Of a stretch of 64,000 nucleotides of DNA, positions 29,565 through 38,089 are shown in pieces. The position numbers and the translations under genes are program-made. The number at the start of each line of letters is the position of its first letter. Positions within the stretch are counted from its first letter, which is position 1. The stretch is from assembly GCA_015655375.1 (NCBI GenBank), contig JAATFD010000036.1:62001-126000 (forward strand). The letters are read 5' to 3'. The notes beneath the pieces are model-generated. The model had not been told where the DNA came from. It ran no database searches and saw only the letters and a list, made by a program, of their open reading frames with translations. Source of the stretch: Actinomycetales bacterium (lineage in GTDB: Bacteria; Actinomycetota; Actinomycetes; Actinomycetales; Actinomycetaceae).

Positions 29565-31121
29565 TCAGTGTCCGTCCGCGTCCGGAGACGCCTTCCTCAA
29601 CGCACGATCGACCAGTTCACCCTCAAATCGATACGCCTCGGGCTCGTAGCGCTCTCCGCCCAGGAACCTGATCGCACCACGGGGGTGGTCAGCCACCGTC
29701 GGCTGATCGATCGCCGCTGTGGAGACGAATTTCGCCCACGTGCCATGGATCGAGTCCGCGAGGGGTTGCGAGGGATGCTCGCCCAGTACGCTCCCGACGC
29801 GCGGAGCGTCAAGGACGTTGAAGACATAGGGAATCTCTTCGCAGTGCATGGAGGCGTTGGACACCGATGACGTCTGACCGAAGTCATACAGCCATGTTCG
29901 TGCGCCAGCTCCTGCGGCGTTCCTGATCGCCGCGGTGTGCGCGATGCCGACGCGGAACATGTAGGTGGTCATGAGCTGGCCGGCGACTCGATCCTCCCCG
30001 ATACGATGTACCTCGTCGGAATACCGGGCGATCGCTTCCTCGCTCAGCCCCGCAGCTCGAAATTCTTCCTCCGCCTCGGAAAGATCTGATCCGCCCGGAA
30101 GGGGGAACGAGAACTCGTTGCGTGCGCTGCCCATGAGCAATGAGACGTTCGCACCGACCCCATTCTCGTACGCCGCTCTGAAAGGCTCGAGGAGCACATC
30201 GCCGTCGACGACGGGCGCGAAGGCGAGGTTGCTGTCGCCGATGAAGCCACGCTCCAGCGCGTCCAGGAGCTGTCCAGCGGTCGCGATTGTGCCAGGAACC
30301 CCCTCGACGTTGTTGACGTCCCGCTCGTGATCGAGGATGGCCGTCTCCCCGAGGGCGCTCCACGACTCGATGTCAGGATCCACTCCCACCGCGCGCGCCA
30401 GGGCGAGACCGACCTTTTCCGCCTGTTCGGCGCGCAGGCTGTTGAAGGCTCCCGATTCGCTGATAGCCCCACGGAAGAGGCCAGCGGCCCTGGGAGAGCC
30501 GACGAGGGCGAGCACGCTGCCGCCACCCGCGGACTGACCGGCGATCGTGACGCGCTGCGGATCTCCCCCGAACTCGCGGATGTTCTCCTGCACCCAGGTC
30601 AGCGCGGCGATCTGGTCGAGCAGCCCTCGGTTGAGTGGGGCCCCCCGGACCCATCCGAATCCTTGGAATCCCAAGCGGTAGGAGACGGACACTGTCACAA
30701 CACCGTCCGCATTGAAGGCCCGCCCGTTGTACCAGGGCGAGGAGGGTGAACCAGCGAAGTAGCCCCCGCCGTGGATCCACACGAGCACGGGGAGCCCCGC
30801 CCCGCGGTCGCGGGGGGCGGGCGTGAACACGTTGACATTGAGCGTCGAATCGCCAGGAATCGAGGGTTCCGGAATGGTGACCACGGGACCGAAGGGTCGT
30901 CGCTGGGGGGTGGGACCGTAATCGATGGCTGGCCGGATCCCGCCCCACGCTTCATGCCGGTGAGGTGTCGAGAACCGGAGTTCGCCTACTGGCGGTGCCG
31001 CGAATGGAACGCCGAGATAGGCGGCCGAGGAGGCGTTCTGCCATCTTCCGCGCACCTTTCCCGTCGTCGTGGCGATGATGGGCGCAGGATGTGCGACGTC
31101 GTAGCTTGGTGAGGTCGTCAT
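29565..31121 (-). CDS. Carboxylesterase, type B
   Basis: 518-residue alpha/beta hydrolase. Oxyanion-hole motif VLVWIHGGGYFAGSP, nucleophile Ser197 in IAGQSAGGGSV, and carboxylesterase N-terminal YLGVPFAAPPVGELRFSTP. No signal peptide, so cytoplasmic. The gene lies 17 bases after the MFS transporter on the same strand, so the likely job is to cleave an ester brought in by that transporter. The substrate could be an acylated sugar, given the ROK regulator, but this is inference. Confidence 0.9.
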   Translation of the reverse strand: MTTSPSYDVAHPAPIIATTTGKVRGRWQNASSAAYLGVPFAAPPVGELRFSTPHRHEAWGGIRPAIDYGPTPQRRPFGPVVTIPEPSIPGDSTLNVNVFTPAPRDRGAGLPVLVWIHGGGYFAGSPSSPWYNGRAFNADGVVTVSVSYRLGFQGFGWVRGAPLNRGLLDQIAALTWVQENIREFGGDPQRVTIAGQSAGGGSVLALVGSPRAAGLFRGAISESGAFNSLRAEQAEKVGLALARAVGVDPDIESWSALGETAILDHERDVNNVEGVPGTIATAGQLLDALERGFIGDSNLAFAPVVDGDVLLEPFRAAYENGVGANVSLLMGSARNEFSFPLPGGSDLSEAEEEFRAAGLSEEAIARYSDEVHRIGEDRVAGQLMTTYMFRVGIAHTAAIRNAAGAGARTWLYDFGQTSSVSNASMHCEEIPYVFNVLDAPRVGSVLGEHPSQPLADSIHGTWAKFVSTAAIDQPTVADHPRGAIRFLGGERYEPEAYRFEGELVDRALRKASPDADGH

Positions 31122-31138
31122 GATGCATGGTCCTCTCG

Positions 31139-32419
31139 TTATTTGACCGACTTGATCGGCAGGACGAACAGCGTCGACAGCGCAACCGCCACGGCCGAAT
31201 AAATGAAAAGCACGTGATAATCACCGGCGAAGACGCGCAGCAGTGCGGCGGCGATGAGCGGCGTCAGCGCCTGCGGGATATTCGAGGCGATATTGAGAAT
31301 TCCGAGGTCCTTGGCGGCGGCCGCGTTCGAGGGGAGGACGTCGACCATCAAAGCCAGGTCCACAGAACCATAGGCGCCATACCCGAGTCCGAGCAGGGCC
31401 CCGTAGACATACATCCCCGTCACCGTGGGCAGGGTGAGAGGAATGCAGATCGAACCGGCGATGAAGACTGTGGCGACGCCGACAAAGATCTTGCGCCGTC
31501 CAATCCGGTCGGAGATCTTGCCCGCAGCAAGGGTCGAGAGGGTCACCGTCACCAACGTGATGACGCTCATGACGCTGACGACTGTTCCTGTCTCGGTGGA
31601 GCTGACGCCGATGTAGTCGGTCAGGATGTACAACTGATAGTTGGTCACGGCCTGGTAGCCCAGAATCATGAAGAACCTGCCGAGGAACGCCCAGACGAAG
31701 TCGGGATGCTTCTTCGGGCTGACCCAGAAGGCCTTGAAGAATTCACCCCAGTGGATCCTGTCGACGACGACCTTGTTACTCGGCGCGCCAGGATTGATCG
31801 CAACGAAGAGGATGCAGACAACGATGACGAGGACTCCGAAGAAGGTGTAAGCCACCCCGATCCTCGCGAGGAACTGCCCGGCGATGATGACGCCCACGGT
31901 GCCGCCCAGAGACGAGCCAACGCCAGTGACGGCCGAGGCGAATCCCCGGTCGGAGCTCTCCACGCGGTCAGAGATGATCGCTGACAGTGGTCCCTGGAAG
32001 GCGTTGAGAAGAACTTGAATGACCACCCACGCCACGGCGATCCAGGCGAGGGAATTCGCGAATTGGATGACGATCGTGCAAATTCCGCCGCCGATGCCGC
32101 CGACCAGTATCCATGGCGCCCTGCGGCCGAGCCTGGAACGGGTGCGATCCGAGAACGCGCCGACGATGGGTTGTACGAAGATCGTCGCGATGGCGGAAAT
32201 GCTGGTCACGAGGGCGAGGTTGTTCACCTTGTTCACAGGATCGAGATTGGTCATCTGCTGCGGAAGCAGGATGGCAACCAAACCTGCGTAGGTCATGAAG
32301 AGGACCAGATAGGCGCCCCCCAGGGACGTGAGCAGAACATGGCGCTTCGTCGTCGGGCGGGGTGGGGCCTGCGGATTGGAGGCTGCTGGGCTGGTGACTG
32401 ACGGGTCGCTGCGACTCAT
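31139..32419 (-). CDS. MFS transporter
   Basis: 426-residue major-facilitator protein with 12 predicted membrane helices. The loop 2-3 signature appears as GAFSDRTRSRLGRRAPWI and its repeat as GKISDRIGRRKIFV. The R-S-x-x-G-x-R-x-P form is common in sugar and glycoside (GPH/sucrose-type) carriers. ATG at 32419 has GGGGGAG upstream; the frame extends to 32521 without support. It heads the transporter-esterase operon. Confidence 0.88.
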   Translation of the reverse strand: MSRSDPSVTSPAASNPQAPPRPTTKRHVLLTSLGGAYLVLFMTYAGLVAILLPQQMTNLDPVNKVNNLALVTSISAIATIFVQPIVGAFSDRTRSRLGRRAPWILVGGIGGGICTIVIQFANSLAWIAVAWVVIQVLLNAFQGPLSAIISDRVESSDRGFASAVTGVGSSLGGTVGVIIAGQFLARIGVAYTFFGVLVIVVCILFVAINPGAPSNKVVVDRIHWGEFFKAFWVSPKKHPDFVWAFLGRFFMILGYQAVTNYQLYILTDYIGVSSTETGTVVSVMSVITLVTVTLSTLAAGKISDRIGRRKIFVGVATVFIAGSICIPLTLPTVTGMYVYGALLGLGYGAYGSVDLALMVDVLPSNAAAAKDLGILNIASNIPQALTPLIAAALLRVFAGDYHVLFIYSAVAVALSTLFVLPIKSVK

Positions 32420-33031
32420 GACTCCCCCTTGAGTGAGCCCTTCACCGTCTCGTCTCTTCCTTGGGCCGAGGTCGTGGCCAAGGGCTATACAAATGATGGC
32501 GTATCCGCGCGGTGATTTCAACCCTTAAAATTAGCCGATGGGAACAGCCTGCTCACGACCGCGCGACGGAAGATACGCGGTGTCACGCCGACGATGCGTT
32601 CGCCGACGCCGGTCGACCCATCAGCGGGAACTGAGGGACGCCACGGACGACCTGAGACGGACACTCGCCGTGTGCACCGGGGCCAGCTATCCGTCGGTGA
32701 CAGGCAATCGGAGGTCAGGGTGCCCGGGCGATCTGGAACGAGCCAGGCACCGCGTCCGGTCCGTTGAACGGACCCTCGGATGCAGAAGTCGCCACATCGA
32801 TGCCGTGGCCCTAAACTCCACTCCGGTGGAAGGCTCGGGAGACATCGCCCTGCTTGTCGCGCTGGAACAGGTGGACGGAACCGTTGTCGTCGATTGGTTC
32901 GCTGGCCAACGACGGATCCGTTGACCTCGTCATGCGGCTGTATGGGCCTTTCGGTGCCCAAACGCAGGCACGATTGGACGCAGCGTTGACACTACGGAAC
33001 TCCCCGGCACTCGACACAAGGAACCAAACCA
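32420..33031. other. Intergenic region of about 610 bases between divergent genes
   Basis: It must hold the promoters of the MFS-esterase operon (minus) and of the HSL-type hydrolase (plus). Open frames on both strands (32538-32924 plus, 32518-32961 minus) are Arg-rich shadows with no recognisable family. I see no repeat or clear promoter. Confidence 0.4.
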
Positions 33032-33961
33032 TTGGACTCCTCGCTCCTGAATCCCGAATTGCGCTCCATCTTCCGATTTCTGCCGAACCCGCCGGTCGGG
33101 TCCCGTCTGGGACGATCGTTGATGCGCCGGGCGATCACACTGCTTCCCGGGCCGAAGCCCCCTGTGGGAGTCCGTTACGAGTGGATTGCGTTGGGTCCCG
33201 GGGCGGGCGTACATGTCTTCACTCCCCAATCCGCGAACGGCGAAGCATTGTTGTGGATTCACGGTGGTGGGATGGTGATCGGTTCCGCCGCGCAGGACCA
33301 TGCCCGATGCAGTGGAATCGCGCTCGAGCTGGGCTGCACCGTCGTGTCAGCGGAGTATCGTCTCGCACCTGAGCATCCTTTCCCGGCTCCGCTGGATGAT
33401 TGCGCCACCGCGTGGCACTGGCTTGTTCGGGAGTCACCAAAGCGCGAGATCGATCCAGGAAGGATCGTGATCGGGGGACAGAGTGCGGGGGGTGGGCTCG
33501 CGGCCTCGTTGGTGCAGAGGATCCATGACGAACACCGTGTGCAGCCGGTCGGCCAGTGGTTGTTCTGTCCGATGCTGGACGACTGCACAGCGGCACGACG
33601 CGACCTCGACGGAGCCAAGCACGTCCTGTGGAACAACCGCTCGAATCGCGCGGGATGGAGCGCCTATCTCGGTGTCGAGCCTGGTGCGACCGACGTGCCA
33701 GAATATGCAGTCCCATCGCGTCGGATCGATTTTCGCGGACTGCCAGCCACCTGGATCGGCGTGGGCGACATCGAGTTGTTCTTCGAGGAAGATGTCGCCT
33801 ACGCCGAAGCACTCCAGCACGCCGCGGTCAACACCACCCTGGTGATCGTGCCCGGCGCCCCACATGGCTTCGAGACGATCGCTGAGAACACGACCCTGGC
33901 GACGGACTATGTGACTGGAGCCATGAGCTGGCTCGAAGCCCACCTCCAAGGTGTTGGCTGA
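33032..33961 (+). CDS. Alpha/beta hydrolase, hormone-sensitive-lipase family
   Basis: 309 residues from a TTG start with AAGGAA 8 bases upstream. Oxyanion HGGGMVIGS and EYRLAPEHPFPAPLDDC are HSL (family IV) signatures; nucleophile Ser151 in GGQSAGGGL, acidic residue near GVGDIELFFEEDV, and His in PGAPHGFETI complete the triad. Acts on short-chain or bulky esters. The stop is 4 bases from the convergent alcohol dehydrogenase stop. A second esterase so close to the carboxylesterase suggests an ester-degrading theme. Confidence 0.87.
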   Translation: MDSSLLNPELRSIFRFLPNPPVGSRLGRSLMRRAITLLPGPKPPVGVRYEWIALGPGAGVHVFTPQSANGEALLWIHGGGMVIGSAAQDHARCSGIALELGCTVVSAEYRLAPEHPFPAPLDDCATAWHWLVRESPKREIDPGRIVIGGQSAGGGLAASLVQRIHDEHRVQPVGQWLFCPMLDDCTAARRDLDGAKHVLWNNRSNRAGWSAYLGVEPGATDVPEYAVPSRRIDFRGLPATWIGVGDIELFFEEDVAYAEALQHAAVNTTLVIVPGAPHGFETIAENTTLATDYVTGAMSWLEAHLQGVG

Positions 33962-33965
33962 GCGA

Positions 33966-34916
33966 TCAGTCGGCGATCTTGGCAACCAATCGTCCGACGA
34001 CCTTGCCTTCAGAGAGTTGCTGCAAGCCGGCGGGGATCTCGTCGAAGGAGATCACGGTGAGGCTCGGATCCAGCTTGCCGGTGGCAAGCAGATCGTAGAC
34101 GCCAGCGAGGTCTTCTTTCGTGCCACCGCGTACGCCCGTCAGCGTGAGCTGATTGACGACAAGAGTCCGTGTGCTGATGGTGGACTCCTCCCGACCCATG
34201 CCGACCTGGACGACCCTTCCCTCCGGTCGAACGGTTGCGATCGCGGCTGTGGTCGTGGTGCCAAAGCCAGCGAAGTCTACGATCACATCCAGCTGTTCGT
34301 CGGCCAACTCGGTGATGTCCGCGACGACACGCTTCACCCCGATCTGTTCGCCCAAGGGCCAGACGTCCTTCTTGACCTCGGCCACGAAGACCTCAGCACC
34401 CTCGAGGACGGCGATTCGAGCACCGATCTGTCCGAGGCCGCCCAGACCGATGATGCCGATTTTGGTTCCGGGCGCGATCTGTCCTGCAGCAACGACCGCG
34501 TGATAGGCGGTAAAGCCAGCGTCCGTACCGGCGGCGGCCTGCTCGTATGAGACACCCTCAGGGATGCGGACCAACACCTCGGGGCGCGCGACCACTCGGA
34601 ATGAGTATCCGCCGTCTCTGGAGAGGCCGGGGACGGAATCGCCGACAAGAGCGATCCCGACGCGATCGCCGATCGCCCATCCTGTGACGTCAGCGGCGAC
34701 CTCGCTGATGACTCCAGCAACCTCGTGGCCGAGGGTCAACGGCGGTTCTCCACCCGGCGCCAGCGGGAACATCTCGTCCTCCAGCAAGCTGACGTCCGAG
34801 TGGCACAGACCCGCGGCCTTGATGTCGAGGACAACCTCACCCCTGTCCGCTATCGGCTCGTCGACCTCGGTGAGGATGAGTGGCTCGTGAGCCTTCATGA
34901 ACTGCCATGCCTTCAT
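33966..34916 (-). CDS. Alcohol dehydrogenase-like MDR protein lacking the structural-zinc lobe
   Basis: 316-residue medium-chain dehydrogenase/reductase. Catalytic-zinc ligands C38 (AAGLCHSD) and H64-E65 (GHEVAGV) are kept; NAD(P) site G157-x-G-G-x-G162. The four-cysteine structural-zinc loop normally found after GDRV is missing: residues 84-104 run straight through without cysteine, a deletion of about 25 residues relative to classical ADHs. ATG at 34916 follows AAGGAG. Its upstream region carries the TAGCTATG palindrome shared with 35.7 kb. Confidence 0.88.
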   Translation of the reverse strand: MKAWQFMKAHEPLILTEVDEPIADRGEVVLDIKAAGLCHSDVSLLEDEMFPLAPGGEPPLTLGHEVAGVISEVAADVTGWAIGDRVGIALVGDSVPGLSRDGGYSFRVVARPEVLVRIPEGVSYEQAAAGTDAGFTAYHAVVAAGQIAPGTKIGIIGLGGLGQIGARIAVLEGAEVFVAEVKKDVWPLGEQIGVKRVVADITELADEQLDVIVDFAGFGTTTTAAIATVRPEGRVVQVGMGREESTISTRTLVVNQLTLTGVRGGTKEDLAGVYDLLATGKLDPSLTVISFDEIPAGLQQLSEGKVVGRLVAKIAD

Positions 34917-35112
34917 TGCATCTACTCCTTGTGACAATCGGGGTTTCTTGGACCGGGGGGCTCACCGCGGCTGACTGGGCCGCGGTGGGAATGGGACTCG
35001 GGAGTTCTTCCACGAAAGCAGTCAACCCGAACACGCCAGCGACAATCCGGTGAGTTCTGTGCCACCGATCGTGCTGAGGTGACGTGATTCGCTGCCTCCC
35101 GAAGGACTATTG

Positions 35113-35126
35113 CTACATTAGCATAG
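35113..35126. promoter_or_regulatory. Operator-like palindrome, site 1
   Basis: CTACATTAGCATAG; on the minus strand the wider site reads TAGCTATGCTAATGTAG and closely matches site 2 (13 of 17). It lies in an AT-rich patch about 200 bases upstream of the alcohol dehydrogenase, beside TTGTCA, a possible -35 for that gene. Confidence 0.5.
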
Positions 35127-35194
35127 CTATTTGACAATAGGTATTAACGCGATGGGGTCGACCGGGGGAGCGGACCAGGAAAACTTCTGGCCCC

Positions 35195-35725
35195 TTGTGG
35201 TCCGAGGCGTCGAGGAGCTCAGTGGCGGGCGGCTTTGCTCGTCCTCACACCATCGGCGCCGGTAGTAATACAGTCACGAATTCACTGCTGAGCCGTCTAA
35301 ACCTCCGGACGTGCCCGACCTCGATCATGCGCTGGGATCGCAACATTCCCCAGGCGGACCAGGCCTGGCCAGAGCGACCGGAGACCCTCAACGAGGTGGG
35401 TGCGGTCCATTCCATGCAGGGGCTCGACCTGGACTGGGCTCAAGTGATCCTCGGTCCTTCGAGTGCGCTTGATGACAATCGACGATCGCGAGTACTCCCG
35501 CACCGATACGAGGACTACCTGATTCAGGGCCAACAGCGCCGAAGCGAGTCCCATCGAGGACTCCGCCGGACAGGACCGATGCCGACGAAGGCCCACGGAA
35601 GCGCTGCGGTGAAGGCCCCACGAGAGTACCCACTCCGATGCAACTGGGGCTGGTCGAGCTGTGTGCTCCCGCGTCGCCCCAGTGGCGACACATGCGTCGA
35701 TAGCTCATGTCAGGTCTATCTATGA
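35195..35725 (+). pseudogene. Relic with DUF2075-like fragment
   Basis: A 176-residue open frame whose centre (about 35385-35470, NEVGAVHSMQGLDLDWAQVILGP) resembles the conserved V/I-H-x-x-Q-G-x-D motif region of DUF2075/COG3410 ATPase-helicase proteins. The surrounding sequence is not like the family, and the P-loop part is absent. Probably a leftover of a deleted gene. Confidence 0.4.
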
Positions 35726-35733
35726 ACGTTTAG

Positions 35734-35747
35734 CTATGTTAGCATAG
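35734..35747. promoter_or_regulatory. Operator-like palindrome, site 2
   Basis: CTATGTTAGCATAG: half-sites CTATG and CATAG separated by four bases, inside TAGCTATGTTAGCATAG. It shares 13 of 17 positions with the reverse complement of site 1. It lies about 400 bases upstream of the saccharopine-dehydrogenase-like gene. Confidence 0.5.
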
Positions 35748-36152
35748 GTGTATCCATTCAGAGAGTCCGCACGTTCCAGCCAACAAAAGGCTCAGCTCGA
35801 TGCCCTCGCGGACGTCGCGCTGGGCGTGGCGTGCGACATCCGCCTGAGTGGAGGCAGTTCTTCAATGCCCACCTGGACGACGAGGTCACTTTCGAAGCCG
35901 CGACCGGCCTCTGCGTCCTCGCTCGCATTCGCCAACTTGGACCGACCGGCCGAGTGACATCCAGAAGCATGGTTCACACAGAGAAGACACATGACGCGAG
36001 CAACCAGGGCGGACGCCTGCGGGGCCTTCATTCTGGCGGACGTCCAGCGTCTGATCCCCGAACCGGGCCAAGGCCTCGTGGGCATGACCTTCCAACCCAC
36101 ACCAGCGAGCAGCAGGACGAGCTCGACTGCCAACCCTAGAAAGACCTGGGAA
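35748..36152. other. About 400 bases without a recognised gene
   Basis: Long leader of the saccharopine-dehydrogenase-like gene. Open frames exist on both strands (for example 35831-36139 plus, 35792-36181 minus) but none resembles a known family. A degraded regulator gene is possible. Confidence 0.35.
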
Positions 36153-37307
36153 ATGAAAATGGACAAAGAATTCGACATCATCGTCTTTGGAGCGAACGGT
36201 TACACCGGTCGGCTCGCCACACAACATCTGCTTGAGGACTACGGCCTCGGCGGCGAGCTGACCTGGGCGATGGGTGGCCAATTCGAATCGGAACTCGCTG
36301 AGGCACGAGATGCCATCGGCGCACCAGCGGACACCCCGCTGGTGGTCGCTGACGCCACCGATCCGGACTCACTGCAGAAGCTCGTCGGTCGAACCCGGGC
36401 TGTGCTGACGACTGTCGGGCCCTACCAGCTTTACGGTTCCGGTCTCGTGGCCGCTTGTGCACAGACCGGAACGGACTATCTCGATCTGTGCGGTGAGCCC
36501 CACTGGATGCGCCGCATGATCGACGTCCACGAATCGCAAGCCCAAGCGAGCGGTGCACGGATCGTCTTTTCCTGTGGCTTCGACTCGATCCCGTCCGAGC
36601 TTGGCGTCTGGTTCTGCCAGGACACGGCGCGCAAGGTTCTGGGCGCGCCGGTTCCCCGCGTGAAGGGGCGCGTGCGCGCCTACAAGGGCGGGGTGTCCGG
36701 TGGATCGATCGCCAGCGCCACCAGCACCACTGCGGCGTTGAAGAAGGACCCCTCCCTGGCAGCAGTGATCAACAACCCCTTTGGCCTGACACCCGGTTTC
36801 GAGGGCCCGAGCCAGCCGTCGATCACGGAGTCGACCACCGACCCCGATGTGGGAGATCTCGTTCCATTCATGGTCGGTGCCGTCGACGTCCAGAACGTTC
36901 ACCGCTCGAACATCCTCCAGGGGTACGCGTATGGGCGTGATTTTGTCTATGACGAAATGATGGTCGTCGATACGAACGAATCAGCCACTCTGCCGGACGC
37001 CACCGCGCCGTCCGCGGGCAGCTTCAAGTCGGGCGAAGGCCCGACCCCGGCCGAAAGGAAATCGGGACTCTTCGACATGCTTTTCATCGGCATCGCGGCA
37101 GATGGTCGGAACGTGCGAGTCTCGGTCAAGGGCAATGAGGACCCCGGATATGCCTCCACGCCCAAGATGATCGCGGAGAGCGCGGTCGGTCTGGTCCGGG
37201 CACCCGATGTTCCCGGTGGGATCTGGACTCCGGGTGCGGCACTCAAGGGCCGGCTCGTGGATCGACTGCAGCAGCACGCGGGATTGGCTTTCGCCGTGGA
37301 GGGCTGA
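36153..37307 (+). CDS. Saccharopine dehydrogenase-like NADP-binding oxidoreductase
   Basis: 384 residues. N-terminal Rossmann fold FDIIVFGANGYTGRLATQHLLEDYG, then YLDLCGEPHWMRRMID and the GFDSIPSELG motif of the saccharopine-dehydrogenase/trans-acting enoyl reductase family. In mycobacteria relatives reduce enoyl groups of polyketide lipids; elsewhere the function is unknown. Start ATG 36153 or 36159. Stand-alone gene followed by a GC hairpin (GGCGCGGCACCC / GGGTGCGCC around 37384-37410). Confidence 0.82.
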   Translation: MKMDKEFDIIVFGANGYTGRLATQHLLEDYGLGGELTWAMGGQFESELAEARDAIGAPADTPLVVADATDPDSLQKLVGRTRAVLTTVGPYQLYGSGLVAACAQTGTDYLDLCGEPHWMRRMIDVHESQAQASGARIVFSCGFDSIPSELGVWFCQDTARKVLGAPVPRVKGRVRAYKGGVSGGSIASATSTTAALKKDPSLAAVINNPFGLTPGFEGPSQPSITESTTDPDVGDLVPFMVGAVDVQNVHRSNILQGYAYGRDFVYDEMMVVDTNESATLPDATAPSAGSFKSGEGPTPAERKSGLFDMLFIGIAADGRNVRVSVKGNEDPGYASTPKMIAESAVGLVRAPDVPGGIWTPGAALKGRLVDRLQQHAGLAFAVEG

Positions 37308-38059
37308 GTGCGTGGCATGGCGCAAGATGAGGACCGCCCGCTGGGACCGCTCCGCGAGAAGCGCAGGCGGGGCGCCCCCATGGGCGCGGCACCCTGGACA
37401 GGGTGCGCCCCAGGCACTGCGCGATCACTCTGTCCCACGAACTCATCGATTCGGTCTTGAACGGGTCCCGGGTTCCCACCGGAGAGCCTCTCCATCGTCA
37501 ATAGGGGATATCCATTTGGGTGTCGATGGTCTGATCGTGAGGGTGCTCGTTCGATTCTGGATCGTTTTCGCAGTCGTTGGCCCAGGTTTGGAACATCTCT
37601 AGATCGAGGAGGAGCCCGCCAGCACGACCGCGGTGTTCTGACGCTCGTGCATCCCGCCTATCACCGGGCGAGGCCGTACTGATCGCTGAAGTCGCATGCG
37701 TTCTCTGCGGGCTCACCAATCATGACGGGGGCGCCAAAGACTTGGTTGCCGACATCGTCCAAATCAGCGCGGAGGTTCCGATCGTGATCCTGATCGCGAT
37801 CACTCGTGTGGTCATCAGCCGCCTCAATATGCCGGGCGTCGCCACTCGGCAGGCCCGAGAACCGAATGCGGAGTCCTGTCCAAGACCGCCTCCGACGTCG
37901 CGGGGTGGCGGGCAGGGCGACATGTCCGTCATGCGGTGAGGGTGAGGTCGCCGCTGTTGTCGCAGCCGAGGCCTTGTGGATTGCTGTGTGTCATGCGAAC
38001 CTGGATACACGGTGATGGGGCTCGCCGGAGCTGATGCTCGAACCGCCTGTCGACTGATG
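37308..38059. other. About 750 bases without a recognised gene
   Basis: It contains a probable terminator hairpin at about 37384-37410 (GCACCC / GGGTGC). A 120-residue plus-strand frame (37577-37939) has one hydrophobic stretch (ADIVQISAEVPIVILIAI), but no family or ribosome binding site supports it. Probably degraded accessory DNA. Confidence 0.4.
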
Positions 38060-38089
38060 GCACCTGTGATGGAAGGACGTCACAGGTGC
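38060..38089 (+). promoter_or_regulatory. Inverted repeat enclosing the ribosome binding site and start of the first MutS-like gene
   Basis: Perfect 10-bp arms GCACCTGTGA (38060-38069) and TCACAGGTGC (38080-38089) with a 10-base loop. The loop holds the Shine-Dalgarno sequence GAAGGA, and the 3' arm holds the GTG start codon (38086-38088). It can be an RNA hairpin restricting translation, or a DNA operator dyad. Confidence 0.6.

Noticed and set aside
32518-32961. 147-residue minus-strand frame before the HSL hydrolase
   Set aside because: No recognisable family, Arg/Pro-rich shadow composition.
37577-37939. 120-residue plus-strand frame with one hydrophobic stretch
   Set aside because: No start signal, no homologous family, and codon use unlike nearby genes.
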